From: Sphingomonadales bacterium
GTDB taxonomy: Bacteria; Pseudomonadota; Alphaproteobacteria; Sphingomonadales; Sphingomonadaceae
Direction of reading: 5' to 3'
Length of the DNA: 64,000 bases
Assembly: GCA_027488785.1 (NCBI GenBank)
Contig: JAIYAY010000005.1
Location: 39,855-103,854, forward strand
Below, piece by piece: positions 16,568-25,621 of this stretch. A program made the translations under genes and the position numbers. Below the pieces are notes generated by a model that saw only the letters and a program-made list of their open reading frames with translations, did no database searches and was not told where the DNA came from. Numbering within the stretch: the first letter of the stretch is position 1; the number at the start of each line of letters is the position of its first letter.

Positions 16568-17954
16568 GTCGGATTCCAATAGCATGTGGGGCGGCCGGTT
16601 CGGCGAAGGCCCCGGCGCAATCATGCGCGAGATAAATGCCTCCATCCCATTCGACAAGCGTCTTTGGCAAGAGGATATCGCAGGCAGCAAAGCCCATGCC
16701 GATATGTTGGCCGCGAATGGCATCATTTCGGACGCGGACAATGCTGCAATCCAAAAGGGACTGGACACGGTCCACGCCGAATATCAAGCCAATGGCGTGC
16801 CCGTTGATCTGACGCTTGAAGATATTCACATGGTCACAGAGACTCGGCTGCGGGAACTCATCGGCGAACCTGCGGCGCGGCTGCACACCGCCCGGTCACG
16901 CAATGATCAGGTCGCGACTGATTTCAGACTGTGGGTCCGCAATGCCGCACAGGAAATCGATGCTGGCCTGCGCGCGTTCCAATTGGCGCTTGTCGCGCGC
17001 GCCGACGAACATGTGGGTAGCATCATGCCCGGCTTTACCCATTTGCAAGTGGCGCAGCCCGTGACGCTTGGGCATCATTTGATGGCTTATTATGAAATGG
17101 CGAAACGCGACCGCAGCCGCTTTGCCGATTGCCGCAGCCGCCTGAATCATTCGCCCTTGGGTGCCGCCGCTTTGGCGGGTACATCCTTCCCGATTGATCG
17201 CGCCGCCACCGCGGCTGCGCTTGGCTTTGATGGACCGATGGGCAACAGCCTCGACGCGGTATCCGATCGCGATTTTGCGCTGGAGTTCCTAATGGCGGCG
17301 GCCCAAACCGCTTTGCACTTGTCGCGTCTAGCCGAAGAAATGATACTTTGGGCATCGCAGCCCTTTGGCTTCATCGCTTTGCCCGATGCCTGGTCAACGG
17401 GCAGCTCTATCATGCCGCAAAAGCGCAACCCCGACGCTGCCGAGCTGGTGCGTGGCCATGCCGGCCGGATCATCGGTTGCATGAACAGCCTGATGATCAC
17501 CATGAAGGGTCTGCCCTTGGCCTATTCCAAGGATATGCAGGACGATAAACCCCCGGTGTTTGAGGCTTATGATCTGCTCGCTTTGTCGATCGCAGCAATG
17601 ACCGGCATGGTTGCCAATTTGACGTTCAACACGGCGCGCATGCGCGAAGTCGCCGACACCGGATTTTCCACCGCAACCGATTTGGCCGACTGGCTGGTAC
17701 GCGCATTTGCCATGCCCTTCCGGGAGGCGCATCATGTTACGGGCAGCATCGTCAAGGCCTGTGAAGCGCGGGGCATTAGCCTGTCGGATATAACCGCTGA
17801 CGACTTGGCCGCGATCAACCCCATGCTCGCTGGCTGTACTTTGCCGGACCTGTCGATTGATGGTTCTGTCGCCAGTCGCGCCAGCACTGGCGGCACTGCG
17901 CCCCTGCGTGTGAAAGAAGCGATAGCGGCAGCAAAAAAGGAACTTGAGGCATGA
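16566..17954 (+). CDS. argH: Argininosuccinate lyase, 462 aa
   Basis: ArgH cleaves argininosuccinate to arginine and fumarate in the last step of arginine biosynthesis. The fumarase-superfamily signature [12 protein letters not shown] is present, as are [10 protein letters not shown] at the N-terminus, [16 protein letters not shown], and the helix with [19 protein letters not shown] 16566 gives a full-length protein of the usual size. An alternative ATG at 16584, just before WGGRF, is equally possible. Its first codon overlaps the start codon of the divergent TlpA-like gene. The stop overlaps the next lipoprotein gene by 4 bp. Confidence 0.97.
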   Translation: MSDSNSMWGGRFGEGPGAIMREINASIPFDKRLWQEDIAGSKAHADMLAANGIISDADNAAIQKGLDTVHAEYQANGVPVDLTLEDIHMVTETRLRELIGEPAARLHTARSRNDQVATDFRLWVRNAAQEIDAGLRAFQLALVARADEHVGSIMPGFTHLQVAQPVTLGHHLMAYYEMAKRDRSRFADCRSRLNHSPLGAAALAGTSFPIDRAATAAALGFDGPMGNSLDAVSDRDFALEFLMAAAQTALHLSRLAEEMILWASQPFGFIALPDAWSTGSSIMPQKRNPDAAELVRGHAGRIIGCMNSLMITMKGLPLAYSKDMQDDKPPVFEAYDLLALSIAAMTGMVANLTFNTARMREVADTGFSTATDLADWLVRAFAMPFREAHHVTGSIVKACEARGISLSDITADDLAAINPMLAGCTLPDLSIDGSVASRASTGGTAPLRVKEAIAAAKKELEA

Positions 17955-18256
17955 CATTGCAACGCATTCTTTTGGTCGCAGGTGTCGCTCTGGCGGCCAC
18001 CGCGTGCGGAAAGGTTGGCGACCTTGAACCGCGTTCGGGCAATGCCTTGCCGCCCAAAGCTTATGGTCAGACGGCTGAACAAAGCGCGGGCGTGTTAACG
18101 ACGCCTTCGGCGCAGGCACGGCCCGGACGTAGCGATGAGTTACTGAAACGTTCGGAAAGGCGGGCGGATGACCCCTTTGATGTCGCACCGGGGGAGCAGC
18201 CCAAGCCCTTAAACGCCGAGGACCAAGCGCCACCGGCCAAAACCGATCCCGCATAA
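17951..18256 (+). CDS. Small LptM-like lipoprotein, 101 aa
   Basis: The protein has a lipoprotein signal peptide ending in ATAC and then GKVGDLEP. The mature start CGKVGDLEP resembles the CGxKGPLxxP beginning of LptM (YifL), the small lipoprotein that assists LptD maturation. LptM genes characteristically lie just upstream of lysA in many proteobacteria, and lysA follows here after 6 bp. The rest is proline-rich, charged and apparently disordered. It overlaps argH by 4 bp. The LptM assignment combines a short motif with synteny and is moderate in strength. Confidence 0.7.
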   Translation: MTLQRILLVAGVALAATACGKVGDLEPRSGNALPPKAYGQTAEQSAGVLTTPSAQARPGRSDELLKRSERRADDPFDVAPGEQPKPLNAEDQAPPAKTDPA

Positions 18257-18262
18257 CACAAA

Positions 18263-19525
18263 ATGAACCATTTTCACCTTATCGATGGCGTCTTGCACGC
18301 CGAAAACGTGCCGCTCGCTGACATTGCGGATGCCGTTGGCACGCCCGTCTATGTCTATTCACGGGCTACATTCGAACGCCATGCACAGGTGTTTCGTGCG
18401 GCTTTGTCCGGGCTGGATAACCCACATTTGGCCTTTGCGGTAAAGTCGAACCCTAATCTTGCGGTGTTGAAAATTCTGGCGCGGCAAGGCTATGGTGCCG
18501 ACGTCGTTTCGGGCGGCGAAATGGACCGCGCGCTGGCCGCTGGCATGGCAGCCGAAGATATTGTCTTTTCCGGCGTTGGTAAAACTGCCGAAGAAATGAC
18601 CCGCGCCTTGAAGGTAGGCGTTGGCCAGTTCAACATTGAATCGGAAGAAGAAGGCCAGGAGCTAGCGGCAATCGCCGCTGCGCTTGGCCTAACGGCGCAG
18701 GCTGTGCTGCGCATCAATCCAGATGTCGATGCAGGCACCCATGGCAAAATCTCAACGGGTAAGGCGGACAATAAATTCGGCGTTGGCATCCACCGCGCGC
18801 CGGGCATTTATGCAAGGCTAAGCACTTTGCCTAACCTGCATATGCGCGGGGTCGCCCTGCATATTGGCAGTCAGTTGACGAGCCTAGAGCCGCTTGAAAC
18901 CGCCTTCCAAAAAGTCGGCGTGCTGCTGCAGGAATTGCGTGCAGCAGGACATGTGGTCACGCATGTCGACTTGGGCGGCGGCCTTGGCGTGCGCTACCGT
19001 GAAGGTGACAATCCGCCCGAGCCGGCCGAATATGGCGCGATGGTTGCGCGCGTGACCAAGGATTGGGGCGTGCGATTAATGTTCGAACCTGGCCGCGTTA
19101 TCGCTGGTAATGCGGGCGTCTTGCTCACACGGGTCATCCGCGTAAAGCCCGGTGCGGGCAATGCGCCTTTCGTTATCGTCGATGCCGCGATGAACGACCT
19201 CGCCCGCCCTGCGCTCTATGATGCATGGCATGATTTTGAAGCGGTTGTGCCAAATGGACAAAAAATGATGGCCAATATCGTTGGCCCGGTATGCGAAACG
19301 GGCGACACCTTCGCCATGGGGCGCGAGATTGATCCGGTTGTTGCCAATGATCTTGCCGTTTTCCGGACCGCTGGCGCTTATGGTGCGACAATGGCGAGCA
19401 CTTATAACAGCCGTGGATTGGTGCCCGAAGTCCTCGTCGATGGCGACAAATTCGCGGTGGTCGCCGAACGGATTGCGCCTGAGGCGATATTGGCGACGGA
19501 ACATGTACCCGACTGGCTGAAATAG
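18263..19525 (+). CDS. lysA: Diaminopimelate decarboxylase, 420 aa
   Basis: LysA is a PLP enzyme that decarboxylates meso-diaminopimelate to L-lysine. The fold type III signatures are visible: FAVKSNPNLAVL with the PLP lysine, HIGSQLTSLEP, VDLGGGLGVRY, the phosphate-binding GRVIAGNAGVLLTRV and the C-terminal CETGDTFA with the dimer-interface cysteine. The length is typical. It lies in a plus-strand run after argH and the LptM-like lipoprotein, with short gaps suggesting one transcript. The ATG at 18263 is preceded only by a weak purine tract. Confidence 0.97.
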   Translation: MNHFHLIDGVLHAENVPLADIADAVGTPVYVYSRATFERHAQVFRAALSGLDNPHLAFAVKSNPNLAVLKILARQGYGADVVSGGEMDRALAAGMAAEDIVFSGVGKTAEEMTRALKVGVGQFNIESEEEGQELAAIAAALGLTAQAVLRINPDVDAGTHGKISTGKADNKFGVGIHRAPGIYARLSTLPNLHMRGVALHIGSQLTSLEPLETAFQKVGVLLQELRAAGHVVTHVDLGGGLGVRYREGDNPPEPAEYGAMVARVTKDWGVRLMFEPGRVIAGNAGVLLTRVIRVKPGAGNAPFVIVDAAMNDLARPALYDAWHDFEAVVPNGQKMMANIVGPVCETGDTFAMGREIDPVVANDLAVFRTAGAYGATMASTYNSRGLVPEVLVDGDKFAVVAERIAPEAILATEHVPDWLK

Positions 19526-19534
19526 GAATTTGCG

Positions 19535-20314
19535 TTGGATCAGCTTCCTATCTTTGTGAACCTGAAAGGCCGAAATGTCATATTGGTCGGTGAAGGCGAA
19601 ATGGCGGATGCTAAAAGACGCCTTATAGAGCGCGCGGGCGGCATATGCGTAGATGCAGGACACAAGGACGCACGGATCGCTTTTGTCGCCATCGCGGACG
19701 AAGACGAAGCCAGCACCGTCGCCGATGCATTGAAAGCGCGCGGTCTGCTCGTCAATGTCGTGGACAGACCTGAAATGTGCGATTTTACGACACCAGCCAT
19801 TGTGGACCGGACGCCCGTTTTGGTGGCGGTCGGCACCGGCGGCGCGTCCGCAGGCATGGCAAAGGCCATTCGCCAGCGGATTGAAACCCTGCTGCCGGAA
19901 AGCTTGGGAACCCTAGCCACTGCAATATCTGCCGCGCGCGACAAAATCCGCGCACGCTGGCCCGAGGGACCCCAGCGCCGCCGCGCATTGGATCACGGCT
20001 TTGCCGCCGGTGGCTTGCTGGACCCATTTGGCAACCAAGCCCCCAATAGTGTCGACCATTGGTTGAAAGCGGCAGAAGAGCCCAAGGGCAACCGCGTTAT
20101 CGAAATTGCCTTATTGTCCGATCATCCCGATGACCTGACCTTGCTGACGGCGCGTTTATTGGGTGAGGCCGACCATGTTTTTCATGATGCCGATGTGCCA
20201 GCGGCTATCTTGAACCGTGCACGCGCTGATGCCGTGCGTCATGCAAGCGAACCACCCTCCCCTGCGCCAGAGGGCCTGTCATTGTTCCTAAGGTTGCCGT
20301 CTACGCATGGATAG
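19535..20314 (+). CDS. Precorrin-2 dehydrogenase/ferrochelatase-like protein (Met8/CysG N-terminal type), 259 aa
   Basis: The start codon is TTG at 19535 with AGGAA upstream. The N-terminus MDQLPIFVNLKGRNVILVGEGEMADAK is the Rossmann dinucleotide-binding fold of siroheme synthase domain CysG-B/Met8. The cue NVVDRPEMCDFTTPAIVDR matches the conserved NVVD..CDF motif, and GGASAGMAKAIRQRIE also fits. The C-terminal uroporphyrinogen methyltransferase domain of full CysG is absent; instead there is a shorter unrelated tail. It probably makes siroheme from precorrin-2 in sulfite or nitrite reduction. It lies 9 bp after lysA. Confidence 0.82.
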   Translation: MDQLPIFVNLKGRNVILVGEGEMADAKRRLIERAGGICVDAGHKDARIAFVAIADEDEASTVADALKARGLLVNVVDRPEMCDFTTPAIVDRTPVLVAVGTGGASAGMAKAIRQRIETLLPESLGTLATAISAARDKIRARWPEGPQRRRALDHGFAAGGLLDPFGNQAPNSVDHWLKAAEEPKGNRVIEIALLSDHPDDLTLLTARLLGEADHVFHDADVPAAILNRARADAVRHASEPPSPAPEGLSLFLRLPSTHG

Positions 20315-20349
20315 GGCATGAGGTTCGCTTGAACAATTGCAAGGTCGCC

Positions 20350-21159
20350 ATGTCCGCTTTCCCATCGAAAATATGTTTCTACGGCTGCGGCAATATGGGC
20401 AGCGCGATGCTGCGCGGTTGGTTGGCCTCTGGTGTGTCGCCCGACACTTTCCATGTCGTGGACCCTGTCACCGAAAACCTACCTGCGGGCGTTGCGGTAT
20501 CGCGGTCGGCGCAAGAGGTTCAGCCTTCATTCGATGTGCTCGTGCTGGGTATCAAGCCACAGCTTTTATCATCGCTCGCGTCCGACATTGCGCCATTGCT
20601 TAACCCTGGCGCATTGGTCATTTCAATACTCGCTGGCACAACAACGCAGACGCTGTCGGACGCTTTTCCTACCGCGCGGATTGTTCGGCTGATGCCGAAT
20701 TTGGCAGCCGCTATCGGTAAATCTCCCCTTGGCCTGTTTGCGCCAAATGACACGCCATTGGCCAAGGCGGACATCGCAGCTTGGCTCGCGCCATTGGGGG
20801 CGGTCATCTGGATCGACGATGAAGCCCATATGGATGCGGTCACAGCGCTGGCAGGGTCAGGGCCTGCCTTTATCTACCGCGTCATTGATGCGCTGACCAA
20901 AGGCGGGGAAGCAGCAGGACTGCCGCCAGCTATTGCCGCGCAACTGGCGCTATCGATGACTGAAGGCGCCGCGAGTTTAGCTGCGACCGCACCCGAAACG
21001 CCCGAGATACTCGCCGCACGCGTCACCAGCCCGGGCGGCACAACAGCCGCTGGCCTTGCGGTGCTGGACGCAGATAATGCGCTAGACAGGTTGATGACGC
21101 AAACGCTGCGCGCGGCGCGTGACCGCGGGTCGGAGCTCGCAAGGGGGGAAACCAAATGA
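20350..21159 (+). CDS. proC: Pyrroline-5-carboxylate reductase, 269 aa
   Basis: ProC reduces pyrroline-5-carboxylate to proline with NAD(P)H. The N-terminal Rossmann motif FYGCGNMGSAMLRGWL and the C-terminal signature region VTSPGGTTAAGLAVLD are characteristic, along with ALAGSGPAFIYRVIDAL. ATG at 20350 is chosen because AAGG lies 5 nt upstream and the length matches the family; an in-frame TTG at 20329 is an alternative. The stop overlaps the amidase start by 4 bp. Confidence 0.95.
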   Translation: MSAFPSKICFYGCGNMGSAMLRGWLASGVSPDTFHVVDPVTENLPAGVAVSRSAQEVQPSFDVLVLGIKPQLLSSLASDIAPLLNPGALVISILAGTTTQTLSDAFPTARIVRLMPNLAAAIGKSPLGLFAPNDTPLAKADIAAWLAPLGAVIWIDDEAHMDAVTALAGSGPAFIYRVIDALTKGGEAAGLPPAIAAQLALSMTEGAASLAATAPETPEILAARVTSPGGTTAAGLAVLDADNALDRLMTQTLRAARDRGSELARGETK

Positions 21160-22760
21160 AATTGAAATGCATATTGGCCCTATCTTGCGCGTTAGCACAA
21201 CCAGCCGCCGCATCGACAGCTACGCCACCATCGACTGCACAGGCCACGGTTAATCTCGCCAAAGCGGGGCCCATTGAAAATCTGGACCTTTCGCAACTGG
21301 CAGACGGCATTGATCAAGGCGCGTTCAACAGCGAAGCGATAACCACCGCTTATCTCGCGCGGATTGTTGCCATTGATGACAGCGGACCAATGCTGAACGC
21401 GGTCATTGCTACATTTCCCGATGCACTTGACCAAGCCCGCGCAATGGACGCCGAATTACGCGCTGGAACATATCGCGGCCCCATGCATGGCATCCCCATT
21501 TTGGTGAAAGACAATGTGGAGGTTGCTGGACCGCTTCCAACGACCGCTGGGTCACTGGCACTTGTAGGTAACATCACCAATCGCGATGCACCTTTCATTG
21601 CCCGCTTACGCGCGGCAGGCGCGGTGATACTGGGCAAAACCAATTTGAGCGAATGGGCCAATATTCGGTCTCGCAACTCAACTAGCGGCTGGAGCGCGGT
21701 GGGTAGTCTGACCAAGAACCCGCATGCCCTTGATCGCAACAGTTGCGGCTCCTCTAGCGGCAGTGGTGCAGCGGCCGCGGCAGCGCTTGCGGCGGGCACG
21801 ATTGGTACGGAAACCGACGGCTCCATCACTTGTCCCGCTGGCGTCAATGGCGTGGTCGGCTTCAAACCGACGGTCGGCTTGGTCTCGCGCCGTTTTGTCG
21901 TGCCCATCAGCCACAGTCAGGATACCGCAGGGCCCATGACGCGTTCGGTACGCGATGCCGCCATCATGTTGACCGCCATGGCCGGCAGCGACCCGCAAGA
22001 CGCGGCGACGGCAGAGGCTGACCGTTGGCGGGGCGATTATGCGACGGGCCTTTCCGTCGATGCCCTAAAAGGCCTGCGCATTGGCGTCATGCGCGCACCC
22101 AATGCCGACGCGGCCTTATTCGACGCCGCCATTGCCAAATTGAAGAATGGCGGTGCGGAAATCATCCTGCTCGACGCCAGCAAAATTGACCGGCAAAAAA
22201 TCGGACAGGGCGAATTCAAGGTATTGCTCACAGAACTTAAGGCCAACCTTGCGTCTTATTTACAGGGATTGCCCGACGGTCTGGTGCCGCACAAAACGCT
22301 CGCGGACATCATAGCGTTCAACACGGCGAACGCCGATCGGGAAATGCAATATTTCGGCCAGGATATTTTTGAGGCAGCGGATAAGGAAAAAGGATTGGAT
22401 GATCCGGCTTATCTGAGCGCCTTGGCGACATCACGCGGACTGGCAACCGACGCGCTGAACCAGATGTTCGTGAACAACAAGGTCGATGTCATCGTCGCGC
22501 AGACCAACGGCGCAGCCTGGGTGTCAACATTAGGTAAGGGCGATGCTTTTTCTGGGCCAAGCGCCAGCCAGTTGCCCGCCGTTGCCGGTTTCCCGCATTT
22601 GACCGTGCCCATGGGGCTGTCGGGCGGACTGCCCATTGGCCTCAGCTTCATTGGCCCGAAATGGCACGACCATGATGTTCTGAAAGTCGGCTTTGCGTAT
22701 GAGCAGCTTTCAAAGGCGCAGGTGGCACCAATATTTCCTGCAACAACCGCGAGTAAATAA
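21156..22760 (+). CDS. Exported amidase-signature enzyme, 534 aa
   Basis: A signal peptide (MKLKCILALSCALAQPAAAS) directs it to the periplasm. The amidase-signature catalytic triad is visible: Lys in HGIPILVKDNVE, and two serines in the region NSCGSSSGSGAAAAAALAAG with GTETDGSITCPAGVNG. The overall architecture resembles peptide amidases and aryl-amidase-like exported members rather than GatA. It presumably hydrolyses amides or C-terminal peptide amides outside the cytoplasm. It is coupled to proC by a 4-bp overlap and followed after one base by a thioesterase gene. The substrate is unknown. Confidence 0.88.
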   Translation: MKLKCILALSCALAQPAAASTATPPSTAQATVNLAKAGPIENLDLSQLADGIDQGAFNSEAITTAYLARIVAIDDSGPMLNAVIATFPDALDQARAMDAELRAGTYRGPMHGIPILVKDNVEVAGPLPTTAGSLALVGNITNRDAPFIARLRAAGAVILGKTNLSEWANIRSRNSTSGWSAVGSLTKNPHALDRNSCGSSSGSGAAAAAALAAGTIGTETDGSITCPAGVNGVVGFKPTVGLVSRRFVVPISHSQDTAGPMTRSVRDAAIMLTAMAGSDPQDAATAEADRWRGDYATGLSVDALKGLRIGVMRAPNADAALFDAAIAKLKNGGAEIILLDASKIDRQKIGQGEFKVLLTELKANLASYLQGLPDGLVPHKTLADIIAFNTANADREMQYFGQDIFEAADKEKGLDDPAYLSALATSRGLATDALNQMFVNNKVDVIVAQTNGAAWVSTLGKGDAFSGPSASQLPAVAGFPHLTVPMGLSGGLPIGLSFIGPKWHDHDVLKVGFAYEQLSKAQVAPIFPATTASK

Positions 22761-22761
22761 G

Positions 22762-23235
22762 ATGGCATTTGGCAAACCTGATCTGGGCAGCATCACGCCA
22801 AAGGGCGCCACCTTCGACCCTGCATTGGTCAACAAAATGATGGGTAAATTCGGCCATGGCGGATTTCTCAACATGGAATATGTGGGCCATGGCGATGACT
22901 GGGTTGAGCTTGCGATTGATTGGCGCGAGGATCTTGTTGCGGATCCTGACACCGGCATATTGGCTTCTGCCGTGATCATCAGTCTGATGGATAATGCCAC
23001 CAGCATGTCGATTTGGACCAAGCTTGGTGAATTTCGCCCGCAAGTGACGATGGACCTTCGGATCGACTATCTACGGCCCTCGCCCTCGGGTGAACGGGTT
23101 TATGGTCGCGGAATTTGCTATCATTTGACCAACAGCATCGGCTTCGTGCGTGGCTTTGCGCATAATGGAAACCCGGACGAACCCTTGGCCCATGCCAGCG
23201 GCACATTCATTCGCATTGGGGACCGCGTAGCATGA
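22762..23235 (+). CDS. PaaI-family hotdog thioesterase, 157 aa
   Basis: ATG at 22762 follows the amidase stop by one base and gives MAFGKPDLGSITPKGATF. The protein shows the hotdog-fold pattern: a long central helix SAVIISLMDNATSMSIWTKL, strands around VTMDLRIDYLRPSP, and a C-terminal HASGTFIRIG. It likely hydrolyses acyl-CoA or a related thioester in the cytoplasm. A second, different hotdog gene overlaps its stop by 4 bp, so the pair may function together or as a heteromer. The substrate cannot be read from sequence. Confidence 0.83.
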   Translation: MAFGKPDLGSITPKGATFDPALVNKMMGKFGHGGFLNMEYVGHGDDWVELAIDWREDLVADPDTGILASAVIISLMDNATSMSIWTKLGEFRPQVTMDLRIDYLRPSPSGERVYGRGICYHLTNSIGFVRGFAHNGNPDEPLAHASGTFIRIGDRVA

Positions 23236-23639
23236 TCGATATGCCCGCCCTTCCGCCTTACGCCCGCGCGCTTGATATGTGTATTGTCGAAGAGATCGAC
23301 GGCGCGCCTGTTATCGCGATGCCTTTTGCCGACCGCGTTCAGGGACGGCCCGGCTTCCTGCATGGTGGGGCGATTTCGGGCTTGCTCGAGATCGCAGCGA
23401 TCGCCGCCATTCACCGGGCGTTACGCGCCAAAGGCAGCGATTCTGCCATCAAGCAAGTTAACGTCACTGTCGATTTTATGCGCGGGGGCGTGGATCAGAT
23501 GACCTATGCAGTCGGCGAAGTGACGCGCCTTGGCCGGACTATGGCCAATGTTGAGGCGCGGGCATGGCAGGAAGATCGGGATAAGCCCATCGCCATGGGC
23601 TATATGCATTATCTCATTCGGGCAAAACGCGAGGGTTAA
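23232..23639 (+). CDS. PaaI-family hotdog thioesterase, 135 aa
   Basis: This is the second member of a tandem hotdog pair. The catalytic-loop motif PGFLHGGAISGLLEIAA is clear, as are the strands IKQVNVTVDFMRGG and TRLGRTMANVEARAW. These match the PaaI/YdiI-like acyl-CoA thioesterase group. It starts within the ATGA overlap with the previous gene and ends the plus-strand run begun at argH. The neighbouring YbjN gene converges from the other side with only 6 bp between the stops. Confidence 0.87.
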   Translation: MIDMPALPPYARALDMCIVEEIDGAPVIAMPFADRVQGRPGFLHGGAISGLLEIAAIAAIHRALRAKGSDSAIKQVNVTVDFMRGGVDQMTYAVGEVTRLGRTMANVEARAWQEDRDKPIAMGYMHYLIRAKREG

Positions 23640-23645
23640 TCTGGC

Positions 23646-24158
23646 TTAAGCCTCGCCATGCGTTTCGATCATGGCACTGGCGATGGCATCTTCAGGCGTT
23701 TTGTCGCCCCAGATGATGAACTGGAACACCGGATAGAAACGCTCACATTCGTCAATCGCGACGTCAATGATGGTTTGCGCTTGGTCAACACCCAACAAGC
23801 CGTTTGATGCCATCAGGCTGCCATGGCGGAACAACAATATGCCATTGGCCGACCACATGTCGAAATGGCCCAGCCACAATTGTTCGTTGATAAGGCCAAG
23901 CGCGGTATAGACATTCGCCCGCTTGTCACTGGGGACCGTAATGTCGGGCAGGATGATCAGTTGCAGCGCATTATCTTCCTCACGCCAAATCGCGCGCAGC
24001 TGATAGCTGGCCCAACTACCCTTATATTCGGCGGTGATTTCGTCTTCACCATCCAGTTCAAATGACCAACCGCGCGCTTCGAACAAGGCCGCGAGCATAT
24101 CTACAGGCGCGGATTCATCGCGCTCGAATTGCTCATATTGTTCGTCTGCGTCGTGCAT
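23646..24158 (-). CDS. YbjN-domain protein, 170 aa
   Basis: The protein matches the YbjN fold: an acidic N-terminus (MHDADEQYEQFERDES), then MLAALFEARGWSFELDGEDEI, strands including GSWASYQLRAIWREEDNALQ and LGLINEQLWLGHFDMW. This family is thought to be chaperone- or sensor-like and related to type III secretion chaperones. No catalytic motif is present and it should be cytoplasmic. It is transcribed in the same direction as the downstream-placed gene neighbours but is separated from UbiK by 107 bp, so it may be a single transcription unit. Confidence 0.8.
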   Translation of the reverse strand: MHDADEQYEQFERDESAPVDMLAALFEARGWSFELDGEDEITAEYKGSWASYQLRAIWREEDNALQLIILPDITVPSDKRANVYTALGLINEQLWLGHFDMWSANGILLFRHGSLMASNGLLGVDQAQTIIDVAIDECERFYPVFQFIIWGDKTPEDAIASAMIETHGEA

Positions 24159-24265
24159 GATGATTGCGCCTGTCGTGTTGGGTCGAGTCTGCCTCCTGAC
24201 GGACTCGCACGCAAGGGGCTTGCATCAACGCGCAACACAAGGCTGTGGGCCGACTGTGGAAAAGT

Positions 24266-24583
24266 TTAGGCGGAACCCTTTGCCGACTTGGTCGCTGGCT
24301 TTGCCTTGGCCGGGGCGGCGGCACCTTTTGCGTGCAAAGCAGCTTCCAAGGCAGCGACCCGCTTACTCAGCGCATCAGCCTCGGCGCGGGCATTAGCTGC
24401 CAGCGTCTTCACCGCATCAAATTCTTCGCGGGACACAAGATCAAGACCGGCAGCCCATTCGCGCGCGCGTTCACGCATGCTCGCCTCGGCCTCGCGCCCC
24501 ATGCCCGCCACGGTTCCGGCAACGCCGTTCAAAACCTTAGCCAAATCGTCAAAAATGCGCTTTTCGCTTTGCATGTCATTCAC
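24266..24583 (-). CDS. UbiK-like accessory factor (BMFP/YqiC family), 105 aa
   Basis: This is a small coiled-coil protein. The sequence FDDLAKVLNGVAGTVAGMGRE and the conserved LVSREEFDAVKTLAANAR match the BMFP domain of UbiK (YqiC), an accessory factor of ubiquinone biosynthesis that binds lipids. The last 30 residues are an Ala/Lys-rich basic tail, common in alphaproteobacterial members. It starts 27 bp after the TspO gene's stop on the same strand, so the two may be co-transcribed. Confidence 0.85.
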   Translation of the reverse strand: MNDMQSEKRIFDDLAKVLNGVAGTVAGMGREAEASMRERAREWAAGLDLVSREEFDAVKTLAANARAEADALSKRVAALEAALHAKGAAAPAKAKPATKSAKGSA

Positions 24584-24610
24584 TCCATTGCGGTCAGGGG
24601 ATGAGCCTTA

Positions 24611-25162
24611 TCACCCTATTTGGGAAGTCGCGGCCGGAACGTAAAGACTTTCTGCGTCCGGATTAAGCTGGTCGATCTGAAAATTCAGGATGGCCGCGAA
24701 GCTGATCCACACCAAATACGGTACCATCAGCCACGCCGCAGCCTTACGAACCCGCGCAAATGCGAAGGTCGTGGCGATGGCAACACCAAGCATGGCGAGA
24801 ATGATGAAAAATGCGGCTGTCACCTGATGCGCACCAAAAAATATCGGCGACCATGTCAGATTTATCAGAAACTGCGCGACAAATAGAACAACTGCTGGTC
24901 TCTGGTAACGCGACCCACGCGCGTTCAGCACCATCGCAAAGGCCAAGCCCAGCATGAGATATAAGGTAGGCCAAACAACGCCGAAGACCCAGCCCGGCGG
25001 CTGAATATCGGGCTTAAGCAATGTTTGATACCATGCGTTTTCGGCCGTTGATCCGGACATAGTGCCAGAGAGGAAACCGAGAAACATGATCGTCGGGATT
25101 ACAAACAGCGCCAAACGCACCAAGGACATGCGCGACTGCGACGGCGGTGCAAACTGGTTCAT
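24611..25162 (-). CDS. TspO/MBR family tryptophan-rich membrane protein, 183 aa
   Basis: ATG at 25162 begins MNQFAPPSQSRMSLVRLALF. Five membrane helices follow, with the signature PPGWVFGVVWPTLYLMLGLA and NLTWSPIFFG in the fourth and fifth segments, plus the early WYQTLLKPDIQPPGW region. TspO proteins bind porphyrins and related tetrapyrroles and take part in oxidative-stress and tetrapyrrole homeostasis. The length and helix count are typical. It lies upstream of the UbiK gene on the same strand. Confidence 0.9.
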   Translation of the reverse strand: MNQFAPPSQSRMSLVRLALFVIPTIMFLGFLSGTMSGSTAENAWYQTLLKPDIQPPGWVFGVVWPTLYLMLGLAFAMVLNARGSRYQRPAVVLFVAQFLINLTWSPIFFGAHQVTAAFFIILAMLGVAIATTFAFARVRKAAAWLMVPYLVWISFAAILNFQIDQLNPDAESLYVPAATSQIG

Positions 25163-25310
25163 GACGTGGCTCCGATCTTGATCATCGCGATTCGGAGGAA
25201 ACGCGTTCAATCTCATCATAAGCATAGGCGGCACATAGAACAAGGCCGCCTACCCGTTTGGATAGACGGCCTTTCATTCGCGTATCAGCGCAAAACGCGC
25301 GCTGCGGCTT

Positions 25311-25610
25311 TTACTTCCGGGTGCCGGTCAAGCCCATCGAACCAAAGGCACCAGCCTTCACTTCGCCGGTCATGGCATCGCCCGAAACCGTTGCGGTGGC
25401 GTTCAAATGCATAGGCATAGGCACGGTGATATCCATGCCCCAGCTCAACGTATCGCCATCAACTGTGCCATTGGCGATGTCCATGGAACCAAGTCCACCG
25501 GACATCTGGCCTGAAAAGCTGCCGCCGTCGCTGTTGACGGTCAACACTGCTTTTTGGTCACCCATGGGGCTTTTGATTGTTACGTCCCAATCACCATCAA
25601 CTGCTGCCAT
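25311..25610 (-). CDS. Small beta-strand-rich hypothetical protein, 99 aa
   Basis: The protein begins AAVDGDWDVTIKSPMGDQKA and continues with regularly alternating short strands separated by Gly/Asp turns (SGQMSGGLGSMDIANG, LSWGMDITVPMPMHL). This suggests a small antiparallel beta barrel or sandwich. No signal peptide or catalytic motif is visible. It starts 11 bp after the M16 peptidase stop on the same strand and so is probably co-transcribed with it. I do not recognise a named family. Confidence 0.65.
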   Translation of the reverse strand: MAAVDGDWDVTIKSPMGDQKAVLTVNSDGGSFSGQMSGGLGSMDIANGTVDGDTLSWGMDITVPMPMHLNATATVSGDAMTGEVKAGAFGSMGLTGTRK

Positions 25611-25621
25611 ATCCTTACTCC

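Noticed and set aside
17394..18254. 286-codon minus-strand open frame
   Set aside because: It covers argH and the lipoprotein gene in antisense and has low-complexity Arg/Pro composition without motifs.
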